This document shows positions 57,865-64,000 of a DNA stretch of 64,000 nt, piece by piece. Source of the DNA: Streptomyces sp. NBC_00250. Lineage in GTDB: Bacteria > Actinomycetota > Actinomycetes > Streptomycetales > Streptomycetaceae. The DNA is taken from positions 8,666,001-8,730,000 of the forward strand of contig NZ_CP108088.1 of the NCBI RefSeq assembly GCF_036192275.1, read 5' to 3'. The translations under genes were made by a program, and so were the position numbers. The notes beneath the pieces are model-generated. The model saw only the letters and a list, made by a program, of their open reading frames with translations. It did no database searches and was not told where the DNA came from. Each line of letters opens with the position of its first letter. Positions within the stretch are counted from its first letter, which is position 1.

Positions 57865-57894
57865 AGGGGCCGGCCGGATTCCCGGCCGGCCCCT
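57865..57894. terminator. Terminator between the sterol oxidase and the CMD gene
   Basis: AGGGGCCGGCCGG and CCGGCCGGCCCCT form a perfect 13-bp stem with a 4-base loop (ATTC) between convergent genes. Confidence 0.88.
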
Positions 57895-57907
57895 CCTGCG
57901 TCTCTGC

Positions 57908-58396
57908 TCAATGCGTCGGCAGCACGCACACCGTGTCGAGCCCGAGCACCCGGTTGAGCCGCCCGAACGCCAGCCACGAGCCCAGACTCATCGTCAGCTC
58001 GACGATCTCCGCCTGGCTGTACCGGGCCGTCATCCGCTCCCAGAACTCCTCGTCCAGACCGTGATGGTCCAGCGCGTACCGCTCCGCGTACTCGGCCGCG
58101 AGCCGCGTCCGCTCGTCGAAGGACTCCGAGACCTCCGTCTCCCGCCATGCCGCGACGACCTCGTCGAAGCCCTCCTCGACCTTCACGCCGTCCCGGTCGG
58201 TACGCCAGTCCAGACAGAAGCCGCAACCGTTGATCTGCGCGATCCGCAGTCGCGCCGCCTCGAACTCGCGCAGCCCCAGCGTCGTATGGGCGTACACCGA
58301 CAGCGAGAAGTTCGCCGCCGCCGTCCCGATCTCCGGGACCATGTCGCCCCACACGTACCCGATCGGCTCCTGGCCCTCGGGAATGTCGATGATCAC
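57908..58396 (-). CDS. Carboxymuconolactone decarboxylase (AhpD-like) family protein
   Basis: A 162-residue helical protein of the CMD/AhpD family. It has LRIAQINGCGFCLDWRTDRD with the CxxC pair and conserved downstream acidic residues, and QAEIVELTMSLGSWLAFGRL near the end. Such proteins are peroxidase-like or decarboxylase-like; the CGFC pair suggests thiol chemistry. The GTG start has AAGGAGA upstream and overlaps the stop of the preceding dehydrogenase (GTGA), so the two act as a pair. Confidence 0.88.
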   Translation of the reverse strand: MIIDIPEGQEPIGYVWGDMVPEIGTAAANFSLSVYAHTTLGLREFEAARLRIAQINGCGFCLDWRTDRDGVKVEEGFDEVVAAWRETEVSESFDERTRLAAEYAERYALDHHGLDEEFWERMTARYSQAEIVELTMSLGSWLAFGRLNRVLGLDTVCVLPTH

Positions 58397-59472
58397 CGTG
58401 GTCTCCTTCCCAGCTTTCCGACCGCCGGCCGCAACGGAACGTCCAGCGCGTCGTACAGTCCCGGCTCCGCGGCCACCAGCCAGTCGATCGCCCCGACCAG
58501 CCGGCCCACCGCCGTCGCGTTCCCGCCCGCAGACCGGTTCTCGCCCTCGGCCGTCGCCGCCACCGTCACCTCGATCCGGGGACTGCCCTCGACGATCACC
58601 CGGTGCGCCCCCGCCCCGTCCGGCGGTACCGGCCAGTCCGGCGCGCACGAGGGATGGATGCGGGTCACGTGCTCGATCACGATGCGGGGCTCCCCGCCGA
58701 CGATCCCCTGCACCTCGAACCGGATCGCGCCCTGCGTGCCCGCCTCGAAGACACCCATCGTCCGGGTCTTCACGGTCGACTCCAGCGGACGCCGCTCCAC
58801 CGTCTCGCGGATCTCGTCGAGCTCGGCGCCGAGCGCGCGGGCCATCAGGCGTATCTGTCCGCCCCACACCATGGTCGGGACCGACGGCAGCAGCATCGGC
58901 GGCTCGTACTCCAGGGGCCGGCCCATCCCGATCAGGTCCCGGACCGACTCCTCCTGCTCGTACGTCGAGTAGTCGAAGATCTCCTGACAGCGGATCACGT
59001 CCACCGTGCTGCCGAGCCCGCTCACGAGCAGCGGCAGCACGTCGTTGCCCCAGCCCGGGTCCACGCCCGACACGAAGAGCGAACCGCCGCCCTCGGCGAC
59101 GGCCGCGAGCACCGGATCCCGGAACTCGGGCGGCGCGTTGCGCTGGTCGTACAGCGGATACAGCGCGGGGGTGACCACCACCGCGCCCGTCCGTACCGCG
59201 CGCGCCACGTCGTCGAGCGCCCCGTCGGGCCGGGTGTCGCCGGAAGCCGCGTACACCACCGCCCCCGGCCGCCCGTCGAGCACCGCGTCGACGTCGTCGA
59301 CGGCCACCACCCCGAGGTCGTGGCCGAGCCCGGCGAGCCGGCCCGCGTCCCGTCCGACCTTCGCCGGATCGGAGACCAGCACGGCCGCGAGCTCAAGGCC
59401 TGGATGGGCGTCCACGGCACGGATCGCCGCGCGCCCGACATTTCCGGTACCCCACACCACCGTCCGAATCAT
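58393..59472 (-). CDS. DapB-like NAD(P)-dependent dehydrogenase
   Basis: A 359-residue protein with an N-terminal Rossmann fold (MIRTVVWGTGNVGRAAIRAV) related to dihydrodipicolinate reductase, followed by an alpha/beta domain with SGVDPGWGNDVLPLLVSGLG and IFDYSTYEQEESVRDLIGMG. It belongs to a group annotated as amine or diacylglycerol-related dehydrogenases; the substrate is not known. It is the first gene of a pair with the CMD protein. The ATG at this site is the only good start and gives an immediate nucleotide-binding strand. Confidence 0.87.
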   Translation of the reverse strand: MIRTVVWGTGNVGRAAIRAVDAHPGLELAAVLVSDPAKVGRDAGRLAGLGHDLGVVAVDDVDAVLDGRPGAVVYAASGDTRPDGALDDVARAVRTGAVVVTPALYPLYDQRNAPPEFRDPVLAAVAEGGGSLFVSGVDPGWGNDVLPLLVSGLGSTVDVIRCQEIFDYSTYEQEESVRDLIGMGRPLEYEPPMLLPSVPTMVWGGQIRLMARALGAELDEIRETVERRPLESTVKTRTMGVFEAGTQGAIRFEVQGIVGGEPRIVIEHVTRIHPSCAPDWPVPPDGAGAHRVIVEGSPRIEVTVAATAEGENRSAGGNATAVGRLVGAIDWLVAAEPGLYDALDVPLRPAVGKLGRRPR

Positions 59473-59574
59473 GCGCGGAGGGTAGCGCCGGGCCCTCAAG
59501 GTTCCCAGACCCGCGACGCGATGATCTGACGATTCGTCAGATACCTGGTCGGGCCGGCGGCCTTCGCGGTGCGG

Positions 59575-60015
59575 TCAGGCCAGGCGCAGCGTCACGAACG
59601 GCACCGTGTCGCCCGGCAGGACGTAACGCTCCACCTCGACGAAGCCACGCGCGAGCGCGAACCGCAGCCCCTCCTCGTTGGACGCGAGGACCACAGTCTC
59701 CACGCCCTCGTCGCTCAGCGTCCGCGCGTGCGCGAGCCCCCGCTCGTACAACGCGGTCCCGAAGCCCCGGCCCCGGAACCCGGGCAGCGTCCGCGCGATC
59801 ACGGTCGCCGCCGCGGTCTCCTCGTCCGGCGGCCGCACCGTCGAACAACCCACCGCCACCTCCCCGAGGTACGCGACGTCCAGCCGGTTCCGGCCCGCGC
59901 GCTCCCGCACCTCTTCGGAGGAGAGAACGGCCGTGGGGATGATCGTGTTGTGGACGGCCCGCCAGTCCGCGAGCTGTGCCTCGCTCCGCGCCGACTCGAT
60001 ACGAAGATCGTTCAT
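59575..60015 (-). CDS. GNAT-family N-acetyltransferase
   Basis: A 146-residue acetyltransferase of unknown substrate. The acetyl-CoA loop is LPGFRGRGFGTALYERGLAH; LASNEEGLRFALARGFVEVE is the typical C-terminal half. It is divergent from the L,D-transpeptidase-like gene. Longer in-frame versions upstream are low-complexity and rejected. Confidence 0.87.
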   Translation of the reverse strand: MNDLRIESARSEAQLADWRAVHNTIIPTAVLSSEEVRERAGRNRLDVAYLGEVAVGCSTVRPPDEETAAATVIARTLPGFRGRGFGTALYERGLAHARTLSDEGVETVVLASNEEGLRFALARGFVEVERYVLPGDTVPFVTLRLA

Positions 60016-60180
60016 GGGAGCAGAGAACCCGCCCGGCCCCCTGCGGGTCAACACCGTTCGGGCCCGCGAGGCGACCCCGGTGGACGCGGCCGTACGGGTG
60101 AGGGCACCGGAACCGCCGCAGCGCCGCCCGCCGAACGGGTACGGATCCACGCATTGCCCCCCGGCCAGGAGGATCCGTCC

Positions 60181-61011
60181 ATGTCCGTCCACAAGGGCGC
60201 CCCCGCGCTCCTGAGCGCCGGCACGCTGTGCGCGGCCCTGTTGCTCAGCGGCTGCGCGAGCACCCCGCGACCCGCCCCCGCCGCACCCGCCGGGACGGTC
60301 GCCGCGGCCCCGCCCGCCGCCGACGACGCCCGCCCCGAAGGCGCCCCGCCCGGCGCGGCGGGTGACATGGGAGGGCCGGGTCAGGCGGCGAACAGCCTCG
60401 CCTCCGCCCCCGTCCCCGCCCCCCGGATCCCCGGCGTCGGCCCCGTCACCCAGGCCTTCGTCTCCGACGGCACCACCCAGGCCCTCGTCGTCACCGGCGC
60501 CGCCGCCGACGACAACACCTCCACCGCGACCCTCTACGAGAAGGACCCGGGCGGCCGCTGGATCGCGTCGGCGGGGCCGTGGCCCGCCCACAACGCGCTA
60601 CGGGGCTGGACCGCCGACCACACGGCAGGCGACCTGCGCACCCCCATCGGGGTCTTCCGGCTCGGCGACGCCGGAGGCCGACTGCCCGACCCGGGCTCCC
60701 GCCTCCCGTACGACGAGGACGACCAGTTCGCCATCAGCGGCACCGGCTTCTCCGGTGAGCCCCTCGAAGGCTCCTTCGACCATGTGATCGCCATCGACTA
60801 CAACCGTGTCCCCGGCCGGACCCCGCTCGACAAGGAACGCCCGCTCGGCGAGGAGAAGGGCGGCGGCGTCTGGATCCACGTCGACCACGGCGGTCCCACC
60901 CAGGCCTGCGTCACCCTCGAACTCGGGTCGCTGCGCGAACTCATCCGCGCCCTCGACCCCGTCAGGGAGCCCGTCATCGTCATGGGCCCGGCGCCCGAAC
61001 TGGCCCGCTGA
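60181..61011 (+). CDS. L,D-transpeptidase-like (YkuD-fold) lipoprotein
   Basis: A 276-residue lipoprotein. Signal peptide with lipobox LLSGC (Cys about 25), a long Ala/Pro-rich linker (about 26-85), then a catalytic-like domain. WTADHTAGDLRTPIGVFRLG is the TPxGxF segment, and VWIHVDHGGPTQACVTLELG holds the His and Cys of the active site (usual form HG...S.GC...). These enzymes crosslink or edit peptidoglycan. AGGAGGAT precedes the ATG. Confidence 0.85.
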   Translation: MSVHKGAPALLSAGTLCAALLLSGCASTPRPAPAAPAGTVAAAPPAADDARPEGAPPGAAGDMGGPGQAANSLASAPVPAPRIPGVGPVTQAFVSDGTTQALVVTGAAADDNTSTATLYEKDPGGRWIASAGPWPAHNALRGWTADHTAGDLRTPIGVFRLGDAGGRLPDPGSRLPYDEDDQFAISGTGFSGEPLEGSFDHVIAIDYNRVPGRTPLDKERPLGEEKGGGVWIHVDHGGPTQACVTLELGSLRELIRALDPVREPVIVMGPAPELAR

Positions 61012-61019
61012 GCGCACGA

Positions 61020-61056
61020 CACGGGGGCCGGACGCACGCGGCGTCCGGCCCCCGTG
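61020..61056. terminator. Bidirectional terminator between the transpeptidase and NDH-2 genes
   Basis: CACGGGGGCCGGACGC and its complement form a perfect 16-bp stem with a 5-base loop between convergent genes. Confidence 0.9.
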
Positions 61057-61130
61057 CCGTGCCGCGCGCGGAGCCGGTGACCGGGTGACGGCCGCGGCCT
61101 GATCACGGCCCCCCGTAGACGCCCGTGGAA

Positions 61131-62513
61131 TCAGTTCCCGCCGCCGGTCCCGACCGCCCCGCGGAACGCGCCCGTGTGGCTGAGGACCTGCTCCGGGGTC
61201 AGATACGCGTCGGTGTACTCGAAGTCCCGCAGCGTGCCCGACTTCGACGCCAGGAACCCGGTCCGTACGAAGTCGTCCCCGGCCACGGCGTTCAGCAGCC
61301 AGTTCGTCATCACCCGGGTCTTGGCCACGTTGGTCCGCAGCGCCGCCCAGTGGTACGCCCGGGCCACGGCCTGCGCCGGCGCCCCGTGCAGCTCCACACC
61401 GAGCGGCTTCGAGACCCCGTCCAGCCCGCCGAGGTCCACCACGAGCCCCAGATCCTTGTGGGTGTACGGATGGGTCGGCTCGCCGCGCAGCGTCGAGACC
61501 AGGTTGTCGGCGAGCGCCTTGCCCTGCCGCATCGCGTGCTGGGCGGTCGGCGGGCAGATCGCGCCCTCCTCGCCCTTGGCGAGATCGGGCACCGCCGCAG
61601 CGTCGCCGAGCGCCCACACCCCGTCGAGCCCCGGCACCCTCATCTCGGCCGAGACGGCGAGCCGTCCCCGGAAGGTCTCCTGGCCGAGCGTGCCGATCAG
61701 CGGACTCGCCGCGACACCGGCCGTCCAGATCAGGGTCCGGCTCGGCAGCACCCGCCCGTCCGTGAGCGTCACGGCGTCGTCGTCCACGGAAGCCACCGAC
61801 ACCCCCAGGGACACCTCGATGCCGCGCTTGGTGAGGATGTCCATCGCGGCGGCGCCCAGCTTGTCGCCCAGCTCGGGCATCAGCTTCGGCGCGATGTCCA
61901 CCAGATGCCACTTGATCAGCTTCGGATCGATCCGCGGATACCGCTTGACCGCGTTGTGGGTGAGCAACTGGAGACAGGCCGCCGTCTCCGTCCCCGCGTA
62001 GCCGCCGCCGACCACCACGAACCGCAGCCGCGCGGCCCGCTCCTCCTCGTCGTTGCTCGCGTCCGCCAGATCCAGCTGCGCGATGACGTGGTCGCGGATG
62101 TACACCGCCTCGGCGAGCGTCTTCATCCCGCGCGCGTGGTCGGCGAGCCCCGGGATGTCGAAACTGCGGGTCACGCTGCCGGGCGCGAGCACCAGATGGT
62201 CGTACGGCTCGGTCACGTACTCCCCGGCGATCGTCCGCACCACACAGACCTTCGCCGCGGTGTCCACACCGACCACGCCACCGGGCACGATCCGGGTGCG
62301 GTGCCGTTCGCTGCGCCGCAGCGAGAGCGCGACCGACTGCGGGGTCAGCACCCCCGCCGCCACCTGGGGGAGCAGCGGCAGATACAGCTGGTACGAGAAC
62401 GGCGAAAGCAGCGCGAGCTGCGCCTCCCGCTCCGCGAGGCGTCGTTCGAGCCTCCGTACGCAGGCCACTCCGGCGAATCCGGCGCCCACCACGAGAATCC
62501 TCGGTCGCGTCAC
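61131..62513 (-). CDS. ndh: Type II NADH:quinone oxidoreductase
   Basis: A 460-residue single-subunit, non-proton-pumping NADH dehydrogenase at the inner face of the membrane. FAD site ILVVGAGFAGVACVRRLERR, NADH site FVVVGGGYAGTETAACLQLL, and GVWALGDAAAVPD plus PPTAQHAMRQGKALADNLV for the second FAD region. The C-terminal 100 residues (about 340-440) form the membrane-associated part. GGAAGGG lies about 10 bases before the GTG. Longer in-frame versions would add an Arg-rich leader and are rejected. Confidence 0.92.
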   Translation of the reverse strand: MTRPRILVVGAGFAGVACVRRLERRLAEREAQLALLSPFSYQLYLPLLPQVAAGVLTPQSVALSLRRSERHRTRIVPGGVVGVDTAAKVCVVRTIAGEYVTEPYDHLVLAPGSVTRSFDIPGLADHARGMKTLAEAVYIRDHVIAQLDLADASNDEEERAARLRFVVVGGGYAGTETAACLQLLTHNAVKRYPRIDPKLIKWHLVDIAPKLMPELGDKLGAAAMDILTKRGIEVSLGVSVASVDDDAVTLTDGRVLPSRTLIWTAGVAASPLIGTLGQETFRGRLAVSAEMRVPGLDGVWALGDAAAVPDLAKGEEGAICPPTAQHAMRQGKALADNLVSTLRGEPTHPYTHKDLGLVVDLGGLDGVSKPLGVELHGAPAQAVARAYHWAALRTNVAKTRVMTNWLLNAVAGDDFVRTGFLASKSGTLRDFEYTDAYLTPEQVLSHTGAFRGAVGTGGGN

Positions 62514-62579
62514 GCTGTCCGCCCTTCCGTATGAGCGTGCAAGAAGCCAACGGATAGGGCCGAGTAAGGCACGTATGGC

Positions 62580-62765
62580 AATTTCGCCGATTATCCGTGG
62601 TTCACCCTTTTTATCGTCATTGCGGCAGGATCGCTCTTCGGCATGGTCCGCCTCGGGCCGGTCGGGCTCGGCGCCGTGGGCGCCCTCTTCGCGGGCCGCC
62701 CGCTCGGCCCGCCCGACCCGGACACCGCCCCCGCCGTCCCCACGGGGCTCCGGTCGCCCGGCTGA
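62580..62765 (+). pseudogene. N-terminal relic of a YidE/AspT-type antiporter
   Basis: Frame with no good start reads YPWFTLFIVIAAGSLFGMVR, LGPVGLGAVGALFAGRPLG, then a Pro/Asp-rich end and TGA. The hydrophobic pair around GxLxGxxRLGxxxLGxxxxLFxG is the first membrane module of AspT/YidE/YbjL antiporters, which are about 530-560 residues. Only about 40 residues of homologous sequence remain. It lies in the 350-base divergent gap before the FMN reductase gene, which otherwise shows no gene. Confidence 0.55.
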
Positions 62766-62863
62766 GGCGACCGGGTTACGTTGCCCGGGGACCCCGGCCG
62801 CCACGGCGCGCCGGCGACGTCCCGCACCCTCGTGCACCCCTCGCGGAAGGCAGGACCGCCCGC

Positions 62864-63433
62864 ATGACCACGTACCAGGTCGGCTACTTCGTCGGCAGCC
62901 TCTCGACGAAGTCCATCAACCGGATCCTCTCCCGGGCCCTGATCCGCGTCGCCCCCGCCGGGCTCGAGTTCCGGGAGATCCCCATCAAGGACCTCCCGCT
63001 CTACAACCACGACTTCGACGCCGACTACCCGCCCGAGGGCCAGGCCCTCAAGGACGCCATCGCGGCCGTCGACGCCGTCCTCTTCGTCACCCCGGAGTAC
63101 AACCGGTCCATCCCCGGCGGCCTCAAGAACGCCATCGACTGGGCCAGCCGCCCCTGGGGCACCAACTCCTTCACCCACAAGCCGTCGGCCGTCATCGGCG
63201 CCTCACCCGGCAAGATCGGCACCGCCGTCGCCCAGCAGAGCCTCCGCTCGGTGCTGAGCTTCTGCAACTCCCCGCAGATGAACGCCCCGGAGGCGTACAT
63301 CCAGTTCACCCCGGGGCTCTTCGGCGACGACGGCGAGGTCACCGACCCGACGACCATGCAGTTCCTCTCCGACTTCATGGCCGACTTCAAGACCTTCGTC
63401 GAACGCGTCCTGACGGTCCTGCCGCAGCGCTGA
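62864..63433 (+). CDS. NADPH-dependent FMN reductase family protein
   Basis: A 189-residue flavodoxin-like reductase. The FMN-phosphate loop GSLSTKSINRILSRAL, FREIPIKDLPLYNHDFDADY, VLFVTPEYNRSIPGGLKNAI and IDWASRPWG are standard for the ArsH/SsuE/chromate-reductase group. It reduces quinones or flavins with NADPH in the cytosol. AAGGCAGGA precedes the ATG. It is unrelated in detail to the GNQRS-type flavodoxin-family genes at 41-42 kb. Confidence 0.92.
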   Translation: MTTYQVGYFVGSLSTKSINRILSRALIRVAPAGLEFREIPIKDLPLYNHDFDADYPPEGQALKDAIAAVDAVLFVTPEYNRSIPGGLKNAIDWASRPWGTNSFTHKPSAVIGASPGKIGTAVAQQSLRSVLSFCNSPQMNAPEAYIQFTPGLFGDDGEVTDPTTMQFLSDFMADFKTFVERVLTVLPQR

Positions 63434-63454
63434 CGATCCCCGGGCCGCCGCGCG

Positions 63455-64000
63455 TCAGAGGACCACGATCCCCAGCGGCCGCGAACCCGCCTCAAGGCGA
63501 CGGGTGTCGCCCGTGTCGAGGTCGACGATGCTCAAGCCGTCCCAGTACCCGTCCCGGGTGAACCCGCCGGTCACATAGGCGGTGCGTCCGTCCTTCGACA
63601 CGGCCACGTCCTCGTGCGGCCCTTCCAGGGGGTAGACCCGCTCCGCGCCGCCGGGGGTCCGGACCGTCAGCGAGGGGCCGCGGTCCTCGTCCGGGTCGAT
63701 CGGGCCCGTGCCCACCGTCAGCAGCGTTCCGTCGGACGTCACCGTGGCGCCGTGCTGGTGGGTGTCGGCCGTCATCGGCTCGATCGTCGTGCGGCCCGTC
63801 CGCGGGTCGACGACCGCGAGCCGCTCGCCCTCGAAGGGCAACAGCAGCTTTCCGTCCGAGGGCCGAACGGCCGTGTAGTGCGGCTTCAGCCAGGAACCGA
63901 GCCCGCCCTCCGTGCCGTACGGGGCGACCTCCACCCGGCGTGCCTCCAGGGTCCCCGCGGAGACGACCGTGACGTCGAAGGAGTCGTGGTTCGTCGCGTA
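63455..64000 (-). CDS. YncE/YVTN-type beta-propeller protein (C-terminal part, cut by window edge)
   Basis: The open frame continues to the window edge, giving 181 visible residues. Repeating blade motifs include KPHYTAVRPSDGKLLLPFEG, ERLAVVDPRTGRT, HGATVTSDGTLLTVGTG, EDVAVSKDGRTAYVTGGF and LSIVDLDTGDTRRLEAG. The (Y/A)V(T/S)..G..(A/V)YVT pattern and 'VVDP.TG' turns are those of YncE/surface-antigen propellers, often exported and with metal- or DNA-linked or unknown roles. The start lies outside the window. Confidence 0.75.
   Translation of the reverse strand, partial: YATNHDSFDVTVVSAGTLEARRVEVAPYGTEGGLGSWLKPHYTAVRPSDGKLLLPFEGERLAVVDPRTGRTTIEPMTADTHQHGATVTSDGTLLTVGTGPIDPDEDRGPSLTVRTPGGAERVYPLEGPHEDVAVSKDGRTAYVTGGFTRDGYWDGLSIVDLDTGDTRRLEAGSRPLGIVVL

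Overview
The window is high-GC, densely coded actinobacterial DNA and almost certainly comes from a Streptomyces chromosome. The signs are strong third-position GC bias, purine-rich AGGAG ribosome sites, frequent GTG starts, Tat-type lipoproteins, very rare TTA codons, a complete ectABCD set, and a plant-polysaccharide inventory typical of saprophytic streptomycetes. I saw no tRNA, rRNA, CRISPR or intact mobile element.

Left and centre (about 0.6-40.7 kb) form one large plant cell-wall utilisation region built from modules. (1) Cellulose: secreted GH9 with CBM2, two secreted GH6 enzymes, CebR-type boxes (TGGGAGCGCTCCCA) and a LacI regulator. (2) L-arabinose: a zinc dehydrogenase, a YtfQ/YtfR/YtfT/YjfF-type ABC importer with aldose 1-epimerase, a ChvE/MmsA/MmsB-type ABC importer, a LacI regulator (AraR-like) and araBAD. 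These units share a second operator type, TTGTKAGCGYTMACAA. (3) Xylan: GH10-CBM13 xylanase, GH43 and GH3 enzymes, a TTG-started LacI regulator (BxlR-like) and a bxlEFG-type oligosaccharide importer, with CGAAA/TTTCG boxes. (4) A six-gene operon: GH30 (subfamily-7-like), GH10, Gfo/Idh/MocA oxidoreductase, DUF6807 protein, cupin and GH62 arabinofuranosidase. Extracellular enzymes would release cello-, xylo- and arabino-oligosaccharides, the ABC systems import them, GH3 and GH43 finish xylo-oligosaccharides inside the cell, and AraA/B/D send arabinose to the pentose phosphate pathway.

The most striking regulatory feature is a perfect copy of the arabinose-type operator inside the signal-peptide codons of the GH30 gene. 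It forces a run of rare codons that includes TTA, the codon read by the bldA tRNA. By eye I found only three TTA codons in the window's recognisable genes (GH9, GH30 and the cupin), all in the polysaccharide modules.

Both edges of the carbohydrate region hold gene fossils. There is a C-terminal scrap of a flavodoxin-family gene at about 0.4 kb. At 40.7-42.6 kb there are an IS5-type transposase scrap, an intact flavodoxin-family gene and a frameshifted, truncated paralogue.

Right part (42.7-64 kb) is ordinary chromosome: DUF6296 and HPP-family proteins, a SigB/SigF-type sigma factor, an ectoine/hydroxyectoine locus in which synthesis (ectABCD) continues directly into an ehuBCDA-type uptake system, a secreted endonuclease, an Lrp/AsnC regulator divergent from asparaginase and followed by aspartase, a Tat-exported cholesterol-oxidase-type flavoenzyme, a CMD/dehydrogenase pair, a GNAT, an L,D-transpeptidase-like lipoprotein, NDH-2, an NADPH:FMN reductase, an antiporter fossil and the end of a beta-propeller protein cut by the window edge.
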